DNA from: Caulochytrium protostelioides | Lineage: Eukaryota; Chytridiomycota; Caulochytriomycetes; Caulochytriales; Caulochytriaceae | Assembly: GCA_003615045.1 (NCBI GenBank) | Contig: ML014372.1 | Coordinates: 1 to 20,573, forward strand | Direction of reading: 5' to 3' | Length of the DNA: 20,573 nucleotides | In this document: positions 1 through 8,544 of the stretch, piece after piece | Layout of the letters: each line of letters begins with the position of its first letter | Position numbering within the stretch: position 1 is the first letter of the stretch | Program-made: the position numbers and the translations under genes | Notes under the pieces: model-generated | The model's database searches: none | The model's input: the letters and a program-made list of their open reading frames with translations, nothing else | What the model was told of the DNA's origin: nothing

Positions 1-45
1 AGCAGCAGCAGCAGCAGCAGCAGATGACGACGACGACGACGACGA
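1..45 (-). repeat. Trinucleotide tracts in Lon (poly-Ala and poly-Ser)
   Basis: Seven AGC units at 1-21 are followed by CGA-type units up to 45. Read on the minus strand in the Lon frame they encode eight Ser then at least seven Ala. The tract continues beyond the left edge, so its full length is unknown. It lies after the AAA+ module, where mitochondrial Lons have a variable linker. Confidence 0.85.
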
Positions 46-2892
46 CGGAATGTCGGCCGCATCCTTAGCAGCCGCGGTGCTATCCTGTACATGTTTAAAC
101 TCAGGCACCGCGTCAGCCACGGGCGTTTTGAGGCTAGTGGTCGCGGGCCCGGGTTCGGCCATGACGTCGGGCTCCTGGGCCTCCTCGTCACGAACGATCT
201 GCAGCGCGACTTTGCGATAGATCTTGTCGATGTGCTTTTTGAGATTGCGCACCCCGCTCTCGCGGCAGTAGTAGCGGATGAGCTGCTCGATGGCCTCCGG
301 CGTCAGAGCGAGCGCATCGTGCGTTAAGCCGCAGGACTTGAGCGACTGCGGGCACAGGTACTTCTGCGCAATGGCGACCTTTTCTTCCTGGACATAACCC
401 GACACGCGGATGACCTCCATGCGATCGAGCAGCGGGCCCGGAATGGCTTCGAGGACGTTGGCCGTGCAGATGAAAAGCACCTTGCTCAGGTCGACGGGCA
501 CGTCCAGATAGTGGTCCATGAACGCGCTATTCTGTTCGGGGTCAAGCAACTCCAGCAGCGCCGAGGCCGGATCGCCGCGGCCGTCGCGGCCGAGCTTATC
601 GATCTCATCGATCATGACCAGCGGGTTGGAGGTCTGGACCTTCTTGAGGGCCTGGATCAGCTTGCCCGGCATGGCGCCGACGTAAGTCCGACGGTGGCCT
701 TTGATCTCGGCGACGTCGTGGAGGCCGCCAACACTGAAGCGGTAGAACTGGCGGCCGAGCGCACGGGCGACACTTTTGCCAACGGAGGTCTTGCCCACGC
801 CGGGCGGACCGGACAGGCACAAGATTTTGCCTTCGACGGTGCCGCGAAGTTTCCCGACCGCGATAAACTCCAGAATCCGGTCCTTCACGTCCTTCAGGCC
901 ATAGTGGTCTTCGTCGAGCACGCGGATCGCATCGCGCAGCACGAATTTCTCAGGCGTTGTTTTGCCCCAGGGAATCTGGGTCAGCCAGTCCAGGTAGTTG
1001 CGCGCAACGCTGTATTCGTGGGCCGCGGGTTCGAGACCCTCCAGGTTGCGGATCTCGTCGTGGACGATTTTGAGCACGTCCGGCGGCATCGTCAGGTGCT
1101 TGATGCGGTCACGGAAGGTCGCGATCAGTTTAGACTTACCGTCGTCCTCCATCCCGAGTTCCTTCTTGATACTCTTCAGCTGCTCGCGCAAAAAGTATTC
1201 CTGCGTCCGCCGGTTGATTTTCTTGTCGACGTCGCTCGTGACTTGGATCTGCAGCTTCATCCCGGCGAGCTCCTTCTTCAGCAGGACGAGCGCCTTGTGC
1301 AAACGCTCCTCGATCACGAGGCTCTCCAGCACGTCCTGCAGCTCTTCAGGGTTGCCTGACGAAATGGTGGCCGCAAAGTCGGCAATGCGGGTCGGGTCGG
1401 TCAGTGCATGGCCGCCGTTCTGGATAGAGAAGGACACGATTTGCTCCCGAACGAGGGGGTTGATGGCCGAAAGCTCCTTGAAAACCGCTAGGATCTCGCT
1501 GGTGATGGCGCGGATCAAACGGTTCGTCGGCGTATACGGCTCGTCGGCCAGGTTCTCGACGTCTGCGATGGAGACCGCTTGGCCGCGTAGCGGCAAGTTG
1601 ACCGGGTGGTACCCATCGATGTAGGGGATGTCGACGGACGGTTCCGCCGATGGGGACGGCGACCGTTCCACGCCCTCCTTCGCCTCCTCGCCATCCAGCA
1701 GGACGCGTGCTTGGGTCGTCAAGGTGCTTTCGCTCGCATGCTCCGTCTCCGGCTTGGCCGGCGTCGACGCTGTCGCGTCCGCATCCGCCGATGGGACGGC
1801 GGCATCCGGGCCGGATGCCGTGTCGGCGGGTTTCTTCGGCGCCTCGCCCGCATCCAGCGGCGTCACGGCCACGCCGTTGACCAGATCGGACGTATCGATC
1901 TCACGAATGGTCGCGACGGAGGGCATCGTCCTTTCGCCTGCGCCCGCCGCGCCAGACGGCTGCTGCTGCTGTGTCACATCGACGAGACCTGTCATACGGA
2001 TCCGGCGGTGCGGGTAGACGACCACGTTGAGGTGCGGATTGTCGGGGGTCTCGGAGCCGTCGGCAAAGATATTGGTGATCTGCGCGAATACGCCGACACG
2101 GTTGACTTGGCTGATGTCCGTGATCACGTCGGCCGAGATATCCGTCTCCTCCTTGGTGAGGAAGATGCCGATGTAGGGCTGACGGCGACGCACCAGACTT
2201 TCGATGGCCGAAATCACAGCGGGGTCCTTGATGGCCAGGGTCTTGTAGAAGCCGGGGAACAGGGGCCGGCGGTCGAGCGGAATGGCGAGGAGCTGAGGGT
2301 AGTCCTTGGGGACCTGGATCTTCTGGATCGCGTTACCCGCGTCGCCGCTGCCACCGGACGCCGGCGGCGGCGCTGCCGCGCCGCCCGTAGACGAACGGTG
2401 CGACGGCGACGGGAGCACGGTCGCCTTCGGCGCCTTGCGCGGGCGATCACGCGACTCGTCTTCGTGCTCCTTATCGTGCTCCTTGTCGTGGTGCTTATCG
2501 TGCTCCTTGTCGTGCTCCTTGTCGTGGTCGCGCGAAGGACGGTCCTCCTCCTTCGAGGACGGTTCGTCTGCCACCGGCTTCTCGGACTCTGATTCCGAGG
2601 CAGGTTCGGGCTTTTTGAGGCGCGCCGCGTCGGGCGAGAGCAGCGCATCAATGTCGTGGTGGAGGGCCGCCGGGGTCTGAGATGGGCGGTGGGTAGCGGC
2701 CGGCGGGTCGAAGAGCGGCGCCGCGGGTTCTTCGGAGACTGGCAGGTGCCGCGTCAGATGGGCCCAGCGCGCTGACGTGGCACGCAGGGTCCCAGGCGAC
2801 GCGAGCGACCCCAGCGAGGCCGCGTAGCTCTGCTGCCGCCGGGCGCGCCGGACCGCCGCGGCCGCATGCCGCGCGACCGCACGCGAAAGCAT
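1..2892 (-). CDS. PIM1: Mitochondrial Lon protease (ATP-dependent), C-terminus cut by window edge
   Basis: This is an AAA+ protease expected to degrade misfolded and oxidised proteins in the mitochondrial matrix. I read 964 residues without a stop from the ATG at 2890-2892 to the left edge; an in-frame stop sits at 2914-2916, just upstream, which fixes the start. Residues 1-40 are Arg/Ala/Ser-rich and lack acids, as in a matrix-targeting leader. A His/Asp/Lys/Glu-repeat linker follows, then the Lon N-domain (from about residue 195, DYPQLLAIPL...PLFPG), which contains a low-complexity insert of about 100 residues. The AAA+ module has Walker A GPPGVGKT (about 695-702), GHRRTYVGAMPGK, Walker B VMIDEIDK (about 758-765) and IPGPLLDRMEVI. 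The last visible residues are poly-Ser then poly-Ala, in the linker before the protease domain. The Ser-Lys catalytic domain lies outside the window. The motifs, linkers and leader favour the mitochondrial rather than the peroxisomal paralogue. Confidence 0.95.
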   Translation of the reverse strand, partial: MLSRAVARHAAAAVRRARRQQSYAASLGSLASPGTLRATSARWAHLTRHLPVSEEPAAPLFDPPAATHRPSQTPAALHHDIDALLSPDAARLKKPEPASESESEKPVADEPSSKEEDRPSRDHDKEHDKEHDKHHDKEHDKEHEDESRDRPRKAPKATVLPSPSHRSSTGGAAAPPPASGGSGDAGNAIQKIQVPKDYPQLLAIPLDRRPLFPGFYKTLAIKDPAVISAIESLVRRRQPYIGIFLTKEETDISADVITDISQVNRVGVFAQITNIFADGSETPDNPHLNVVVYPHRRIRMTGLVDVTQQQQPSGAAGAGERTMPSVATIREIDTSDLVNGVAVTPLDAGEAPKKPADTASGPDAAVPSADADATASTPAKPETEHASESTLTTQARVLLDGEEAKEGVERSPSPSAEPSVDIPYIDGYHPVNLPLRGQAVSIADVENLADEPYTPTNRLIRAITSEILAVFKELSAINPLVREQIVSFSIQNGGHALTDPTRIADFAATISSGNPEELQDVLESLVIEERLHKALVLLKKELAGMKLQIQVTSDVDKKINRRTQEYFLREQLKSIKKELGMEDDGKSKLIATFRDRIKHLTMPPDVLKIVHDEIRNLEGLEPAAHEYSVARNYLDWLTQIPWGKTTPEKFVLRDAIRVLDEDHYGLKDVKDRILEFIAVGKLRGTVEGKILCLSGPPGVGKTSVGKSVARALGRQFYRFSVGGLHDVAEIKGHRRTYVGAMPGKLIQALKKVQTSNPLVMIDEIDKLGRDGRGDPASALLELLDPEQNSAFMDHYLDVPVDLSKVLFICTANVLEAIPGPLLDRMEVIRVSGYVQEEKVAIAQKYLCPQSLKSCGLTHDALALTPEAIEQLIRYYCRESGVRNLKKHIDKIYRKVALQIVRDEEAQEPDVMAEPGPATTSLKTPVADAVPEFKHVQDSTAAAKDAADIPSSSSSSSSAAAAAAA
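2464..2526 (-). repeat. 12-bp tandem repeat encoding His-Asp-Lys-Glu units in Lon
   Basis: About five copies of a 12-bp unit encode HDKE, HDKE, HDKH, HDKE and HDKE in the Lon linker between the targeting leader and the N-domain. Flanking residues are also strongly charged. Copies differ slightly in codon use (GAC or GAT for Asp), so this is not a fresh slippage product. Confidence 0.85.
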
Positions 2893-3844
2893 GGTCGCGT
2901 GATGAAGAAGTGCTCAATCGCGTCGATGAAGCGCTCAACCACGTGGCGGGACAGCGGCGGGCGGTTCCGACGACGCGGCCTGCGGAGGAAACGGCGCCGA
3001 GGGCCGACGTCAAGAGATCTGGCGGGCGGCGGCGGGCGCGGGCGCGGGGGTGCGAGCGAGCGAGCGAGGGGTCGCGGGACCGAGGTGCAGCAAGTAATCG
3101 TGCCGGAGCGCGGCGTCCACAGCAAGAAGCGCGTTCAAGGCGATGCGGCAGCGGGCGCGGGGGGCGGACACCGGCGACCGGGCGAGAGCGGCGTGGACGA
3201 CGGCAGGAGCCTCGCCCGGGGCGGGTCTGCGGGAGGGCGCGGGCGCGGGATTTCCCGTCGCGTGGGCGTCTCCGCGTGGCCGCGCGTCGTGGATATGCGG
3301 CAAGCGCCGGCACGTCTCGGCACGTGACTGCCGACTGCCGACTGCCGACTGCCGACTGCCGACTGCCGACTGCCGACGCCATAGCGCCGGCGCGCGGCAG
3401 GCACGTCCACGTTGCGTGGGGCCGCCGGCGGCGCGCCGTCGCCGGTCCACGCCCTTCCCCGGCGCCCGTGGCCGAGCCGTGCGCAGCCGCCACGTCCCAC
3501 CACGCCACGCACACCCTGGCGCGGCCCCTTCACGCGGCCGCTGCCATCGATCGTCAGCGGCGCTCCGGACGGAACGGACCCGAGCCGGCGACAACCACGG
3601 GACGGCTCGGCCAACCCCATCGCACAGCATCGCGCGACGCGCGCCATCGTCTCGAACTTCCGCGCTGCAGCGAACGGCGACGTGACCGCTCCGCAGGCCA
3701 CGGCGACACGCCCGATGTCGACACGCCTCCCTGCGACTGCATGCAACGATGCCATCAACATAAATAGAACGAAGAAATAATAAGAAAGACAAAGACCGAA
3801 AGACGGCCTGAGGCAGCCGCCATCTCCACAGCTCCGAAGGGGCC
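2893..3844. promoter_or_regulatory. Spacer: upstream region of Lon and downstream region of the F-box gene
   Basis: No convincing gene is visible. Open frames exist on both strands, but they are Arg/Ala/Pro-rich shadows without recognisable motifs. The part next to Lon should hold its promoter and 5' UTR. The part at about 3745-3800 is AT-rich compared with its surroundings and lies just past the F-box stop codon, so it probably contains that gene's 3' UTR and poly(A) site. A 7-bp tandem repeat lies at 3326-3377. No clear TATA box was found. Confidence 0.4.
3326..3377. repeat. 7-bp tandem repeat (GACTGCC)7
   Basis: Seven perfect copies of GACTGCC run from 3326 to 3374, followed by a partial GAC. 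The unit does not match common telomere repeats. It lies about 430-480 bp upstream of the Lon start codon. Perfect copies imply recent expansion. Confidence 0.95.
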
Positions 3845-5722
3845 CTAGGCATGGTCGACCTCCATGGCGTCCGTTTCCCGGGCGTCCGCTTGCTGGGCCG
3901 CCGCTTGCCGCGCCGCCGCTTGCCGCGCCGCGGCCTGCCGGGCTTCGTAGGATGCGGGCGGCCGCGGGTCGACCGGCTCGGGGTCCTCGGGGTCGCCACG
4001 GCGGCCCATGGCCCGCGACGGGGGGCGGTTGTCCGCCGCGCCGCGATTCGATCCGGCGGTCGGCAGGCGGAACAGGCCGGCGGCCGCGTCCGTCGTCTCA
4101 TCGTCGGTGTTCCACTCCGACGCCCCGTCGTCGCTCTCGACCTCCTCTTCCATCGCCGCCGTCGCCGCCGCGTCATGGGAGCTGGCGCCGGGAGCCGCAT
4201 CGCCGCCGGGGCCGCCATGGACGTGGCGACCGTTCGTGCTGCCGACCGCGCTCGGGTTGATCTGGGCGAGCATGGCGGCGTAGGTCTGTAGCGTGGCGGG
4301 CTCGGCGATGGTCCACCCGCTGCCGTGGGCCTGCTCCCAGTCGACGGCATGGAGGGCCGGATGGTGGGCGCAGAGCAGCCGGGTAAAGAACGCGTTCAGC
4401 TCGGTCGAGCGCGGTCCGATCCAGCCGCCGTACGTGCACTGCAGCACGTACTGCCATGCGCGCGCGGGAATCGTTTTGGAGGAGATCCAGCGCGCAAACA
4501 GCTTCGCGTCCGGCTCGAAGTCCGGGTGCGAGAGCACGCAGTCGAGAATCACGTCCGAGCCGACCTCGTGTTCGAGCGCATACTTGAAGAAGAGGTGGTC
4601 GCTGGCGTTGATCTGGACGCCGGGGTGGCCGAGGATCAGCTCGGCCCAGCCGAGCTGCTGCGAGACGCAGCTGAGCAGGGCGCCGTTGACGGTGTAGTCG
4701 TGCCACGGGAAGCGCGGGTCGTCGAGGATGGCGAACATCATGTAGTCGCGGTCGTGGTCGGTGCAGCGGAACAGCACCTGCCAGTCGTCGTAGGCGAAGT
4801 TGATGTCCGGAGAGCGCATAATGCGGTCGAAGTGGTCCTGGCGGTTGTAGCGGATGGCGTGGCAGAGGTCAGCCATGCCCCAGGTCATGTCGACGCGGCC
4901 GGCGAAGCCATCCTGGGCCATCCCGCGCAGCCGCGCGCGGAAGCGCTCCGCCACGCCGGACGCGTAGTCGAGCACCGAGTCGACGCCCTCGTCAACCGAG
5001 ATGCATGTGTTGATCACGTGCGACAGGTGCCGGATCACGACGGGGAACGCGGTATAGTGGGCGCCGGGCCCGCGGGAGGACAGCGCCCACTTGATGCACT
5101 CGACGACGTTGCGGCCGAAGCGGCGCGACTCGAAGGCGGCCTCCAGCGCGGGCGTGAGCGCGCGGCCGAGCGCGAGGATGTAGACGTCGCGGCGCGTGGC
5201 GCGGCGACGCAGGTTGACGAGGTACGCCTCGTAGAACCGCTTCGTCACCAGCATCTGCGGGTGCAGGTGCAGCTGGTAGTGCCGGCAGCCGTGGTAACGC
5301 GTGTCCGACACGCGCGACGGCCGCGGCGCCACGTGCGTGACGCTCATCCGGACCAAGGACGACAGGTCCAGGTACGACAGCACCTGAATCCAGATCTCCA
5401 CGGGCAGGTCGACGCCCGGGCGGGTGTCGGGTCTCGACGGCGGCGATGGCGGGAGGGACGCCTGTGGGTCGGATGGGACCGCGGCTGCCGCGGAGGCTGC
5501 TGCGGATGCGGCGGCGGCGGGGTCCAGCGGATGCCGACCCGTCTCCGGGGGAGCGACCCCGCCATCGGGCGTGGCCTTGGCGCCGCTGTGCTCGGCGAGC
5601 GCCAGGAGGACAATCTCGCTGATGATGCCGTTCATCACGTCCGGGCCGTAGATGGCGGGCGCGGGCCGCTTGGAGCGGCGCTTCGCGGCCGCAGCCGCGG
5701 TTGTCGGCGCGCTGGACGGCAT
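3845..5722 (-). CDS. F-box protein with ankyrin-like helical repeats
   Basis: This is probably a substrate adaptor of an SCF ubiquitin ligase. The frame stays open to 5902 but has no ATG above 5720-5722, so I start there (625 residues). After an Ala/Pro-rich lead comes the F-box, about residues 104-127 (VDLPVEIWIQVLSYLDLSSL), whose second half (VTKRFYEAYL) is separated by about 30 extra residues that could be an in-frame intron. The middle (about 240-480) has repeated helical units such as AILDDPRFPWHDYTVNGALL and ILGHPGVQINASDHLFFKYA, which resemble degenerate ankyrin repeats. The C-terminus is acidic and Ala-rich and ends with three RQAAA repeats. Ankyrin assignment is inference; the F-box is reasonably clear. 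The gene is divergent from the LRR gene. Confidence 0.8.
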   Translation of the reverse strand: MPSSAPTTAAAAAKRRSKRPAPAIYGPDVMNGIISEIVLLALAEHSGAKATPDGGVAPPETGRHPLDPAAAASAAASAAAAVPSDPQASLPPSPPSRPDTRPGVDLPVEIWIQVLSYLDLSSLVRMSVTHVAPRPSRVSDTRYHGCRHYQLHLHPQMLVTKRFYEAYLVNLRRRATRRDVYILALGRALTPALEAAFESRRFGRNVVECIKWALSSRGPGAHYTAFPVVIRHLSHVINTCISVDEGVDSVLDYASGVAERFRARLRGMAQDGFAGRVDMTWGMADLCHAIRYNRQDHFDRIMRSPDINFAYDDWQVLFRCTDHDRDYMMFAILDDPRFPWHDYTVNGALLSCVSQQLGWAELILGHPGVQINASDHLFFKYALEHEVGSDVILDCVLSHPDFEPDAKLFARWISSKTIPARAWQYVLQCTYGGWIGPRSTELNAFFTRLLCAHHPALHAVDWEQAHGSGWTIAEPATLQTYAAMLAQINPSAVGSTNGRHVHGGPGGDAAPGASSHDAAATAAMEEEVESDDGASEWNTDDETTDAAAGLFRLPTAGSNRGAADNRPPSRAMGRRGDPEDPEPVDPRPPASYEARQAAARQAAARQAAAQQADARETDAMEVDHA

Positions 5723-6705
5723 GCCTGGGCGGCGTTTGAGCCTCGTGGCGAGGAGCGCGGGGATCGCGAACCAGGAGCTCGGCTCTTGAAGGACAAGCGG
5801 ACGCGACGGCGAGCGAAAGAGAGAACAGGAGGCGCGAGGGCCGTATAGTGATCCAACGGCGGCCGTGGTAGCGGCGGCGAGTCCGAGGCCAGCGGCAGGC
5901 ACGGGAGAGCGAGCGAGCCTAAAGCGCCGAGCAGCGAGAGCGGCGAGCAGCGAGTGAGCGCGTCGGCAGGTTGACGACCCATCAGCGTGGCGAGCGTGGC
6001 CCTACGGGAACCCGCGTGCTAGGCGTCTGATGGGCTCGCCTATGGCCGAGTCCGCGTGCTTCGGATGTGCTTGCTGATCGTGGCCGCCGCGGACGACGAC
6101 GGCGCCCTGCTGGCCGTCTCGGATGTGGGAGCGGGTGGCGTGGCAAGGCCTGGCAATGACGGCGGCAGCGCCGTGAGCCCCCGCCAGCGGCAGCGGCAGC
6201 GCCCCCGGCCTTGGTGAATCTCCGCCCGGGTGCGGGGCAAGGCCGCGGCGGCCGACCCGGGGTCAGACGCGGCCCTGGCGCACCCCTCGGGCCTGGGTGG
6301 ACGCGAGCCTATCGCCCAAGCGCCGTATCAACCGCGGCATCAGCGTAGCATCCATACCCGAGGGATGAGGGCGTCCACAATGGCGATGGGCCCTGTGATG
6401 CGCGGTTTTCATAGCAGAGCCGGCGGCCGAGGGATCCGCCGTCAGGTCCAGATTCGCCGGGTTATCGGGTCTCTCCGCCGGTAAACTCCGCTGGGGATCA
6501 CCGTCCCTTCCCCGCCTTTGTCAACGACGCATCCTCCCGGCCCTGCGCAGCCTTGCCTTGCGCGTGCTGCCGACAGCCTCGTCCGACCACCGTCGCGGCC
6601 ATCCGATTTGACGCGACGTCTGACGGTGTGACCGCGGCGATCGTCCACATCGCCCACAGCAGACGCCACGTCCGCGGCGTGACACGATCGTCTATCGTGT
6701 TCACG
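5723..6705. promoter_or_regulatory. Divergent promoter region between the F-box and LRR genes
   Basis: This stretch of about 980 bp separates two divergent start codons and must hold both promoters. No motif can be assigned with confidence. An ATG-initiated minus-strand frame (5982 down to 5635) overlaps the F-box start in another frame. It could act as an upstream ORF if transcription starts above 5982, but the start site is unknown. No tRNA, coding motif or long repeat was seen. Confidence 0.4.
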
Positions 6706-8379
6706 ATGCCGACGTTCGCTGAATGGGTCGAGACGGCCACGGCGGCGGCCACGACGGCCGCGCCGCCCGCCAGGTCTAAAACGGCCTCGGATCGGCCGGC
6801 GCCCGGCCTCGCATTGACGCTGAAGGACGGCGGGCTCACGCAGCTCGCGCCGCTGAAGCCGCTGTGTCCGGACATCACACGCCTCATCATCGACAACAGT
6901 CCGGAGCTCGTGGCCGACGCGGCGTCGGCGTCGCTGGAGACCTGTGTCGCCGGCTGCGAGGGCCTCACTATGCTGCAGATGAGCGGGTGCGGCCTGGCGG
7001 AGGCGTCGATACCGGAGCTGCCCCGCCTGTGCGTGCTCAACTTGAGCAAGAACCAGCTCACGGCGTTCCCGTCGAACCTCGCGTCGCACTACAAGCTCGG
7101 CGCGTGCATTCTCAACCACAACCAGATCACCACCGTCCCGCCGCTGGACATGCCCGCACTGAATACGCTCGTGCTCTCGTCGAATCCGCTCGCGAGTCTG
7201 CCGCCGACCTTGCCCGAAACGCTGACCAAGCTCTCGCTCGGTTCCTGCGGCTTGACGGAGTTTCCCAACGTCGCGCTGCCCCACCTGAAGGAGCTCCGAC
7301 TCCCGCATAACGCCATTGCGACGCTGCCCGACGTCTTGGCCGCTACGAGTCTGCGCATTCTCGAGATGGGCCACAACCGCATCGAGGACCTGACGGCGTT
7401 CCTGCCGCTGTCGGCGCTGCCGTGGCTGCACAGTCTCGGCGTGCGCGGCAACCCCGCGATCCAGGCGCGCGTGGACGCCGCTGCCACGCCCGAGCAGCCG
7501 GCGCCGCGGACGGCGGACGTGCTCGAGAAGCAGTTCCTGCAGCTCGTGCCGACGCTGCGGTTCCTGGACGCCGTCGAGATCAACATCGATCCCGCCAAGA
7601 AAGCGGCGCTCGCGAAGCGTAAGTTCAAACAGGAGCATAAGACGCTCCACCGCATGGCCGTCCGGTACCGCCGGGAGAACCCAGCCTCGGGCCCGAACGC
7701 GGTCCGTGTCCCGGGCCAGGAGGAAGACGTGGCGGGCAAGCAGGCCGACCAGCTGCTGCCGCGCCGTCCGCCACGCCTGCGCAACAAGGGCGCGTCCGAG
7801 CACGGCGATGCTTCCGATGCCGATGGCGCGAGCGATGCCGGCGGCGCGAGTGATGGTGATGACGAGAAGACCACCGCCAAGCGCGCCAAGACGGCGCCCA
7901 AGTCGTCTCAGTCGTCCAAATCCAAAGAGGATCTCGATGCGAAGGCCGCCAAGAAGGCCGCCAAGGCGGCCAGGAAGGCCGACAAGGCCGACAAGAAAGC
8001 GGACAAGAAGGCCAAGAAGCACGAGAGCACGGACACGCCTGCCGAGCTCGATGCATCTGAGAAGCTGGCCCGCCAGCTGCTCAAGAAGAAGGCCGAGCGT
8101 GAAGCCGCACATGCGTCCGCTCCGGCGGCGGCCACTGCCGCCGCTGCCACGAAGCCAGCCGCCGCCGTCCACATGGCCGAAGCACCGCCCCAGGAGGACG
8201 CACCCGCGACCCGCGACGTCTCCGGCGTCGTCGGCGTCGTCGACCTGCGCGCCCAGGCTACCGCCGCCGCTGCGAAGAGCAAGCGCGGCCCGGCGGCCAA
8301 GGACAAGCCGGCGGCCGACGCGCCGGCCCCCAAGTTCGACCCGACCCTCCTCGAGACCACGCAGGTTTCCGGGTGGTAA
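6706..8379 (+). CDS. Leucine-rich-repeat protein with Lys/Ala-rich tail
   Basis: The frame is open from further upstream, but the first ATG is at 6706 (MPTFAEWVE), giving 557 residues. Residues about 50-260 hold seven or more leucine-rich repeats (LCVLNLSKNQLTAFPSNL, LNTLVLSSNPLASLPPTL, LKELRLPHNAIATLPDVL and similar). A cap-like segment, FLQLVPTLRFLDAVEI, follows, as in SDS22/U2A'-type LRR proteins. The rest is disordered: an Asp/Gly/Ser-rich acidic patch, then a Lys/Ala/Asp stretch (KKAAKAARKADKADKKADKK) that may bind nucleic acid or act as a nuclear/nucleolar signal, and a C-terminus ending in VSGW. No enzyme domain is visible. LRR identity is firm; the cellular role is unknown. The gene is convergent with the methyltransferase gene 165 bp downstream. 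Confidence 0.88.
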   Translation: MPTFAEWVETATAAATTAAPPARSKTASDRPAPGLALTLKDGGLTQLAPLKPLCPDITRLIIDNSPELVADAASASLETCVAGCEGLTMLQMSGCGLAEASIPELPRLCVLNLSKNQLTAFPSNLASHYKLGACILNHNQITTVPPLDMPALNTLVLSSNPLASLPPTLPETLTKLSLGSCGLTEFPNVALPHLKELRLPHNAIATLPDVLAATSLRILEMGHNRIEDLTAFLPLSALPWLHSLGVRGNPAIQARVDAAATPEQPAPRTADVLEKQFLQLVPTLRFLDAVEINIDPAKKAALAKRKFKQEHKTLHRMAVRYRRENPASGPNAVRVPGQEEDVAGKQADQLLPRRPPRLRNKGASEHGDASDADGASDAGGASDGDDEKTTAKRAKTAPKSSQSSKSKEDLDAKAAKKAAKAARKADKADKKADKKAKKHESTDTPAELDASEKLARQLLKKKAEREAAHASAPAAATAAAATKPAAAVHMAEAPPQEDAPATRDVSGVVGVVDLRAQATAAAAKSKRGPAAKDKPAADAPAPKFDPTLLETTQVSGW

Positions 8380-8544
8380 GCTCGTGATGCGCGCTGACGG
8401 ATGGCGTGGTCCGTCTTTTAGAAGTATACAATATCGGCATGAACCCCCTGCGGGATGCGAGGCGTTGGGTATGATGAACGTGGGCTCTTCCGCCATGGCT
8501 GGAATCCTTCAACCGCGTCGTTCGGGGCACCATTCCTCTAGCGG

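Noticed and set aside
511-2592. Long plus-strand open frames (511-1359 and 1606-2592)
   Set aside because: They are exact antisense of the Lon coding frame and have no motifs of their own.
3326-3377. CRISPR-like or telomeric array
   Set aside because: The units are contiguous 7-mers without spacers, and the unit does not match known telomere repeats.
3010-4350. Overlapping open frames on both strands around the 7-bp repeat
   Set aside because: High GC removes stop codons here; translations are Arg/Pro/Ala-rich without motifs and differ in every frame.
4325-5848. Plus-strand open frame of 507 codons
   Set aside because: Antisense shadow of the F-box gene; composition is Arg/Val/Glu-rich with no recognisable domain.
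5723-5902. N-terminal extension of the F-box protein to 5902
   Set aside because: No ATG in this part of the frame; the upstream end would be a GTG, which is not a normal eukaryotic start.
6442-8496. Minus-strand open frame of 684 codons
   Set aside because: Antisense to the LRR gene, whose repeats are clear and decide the strand.
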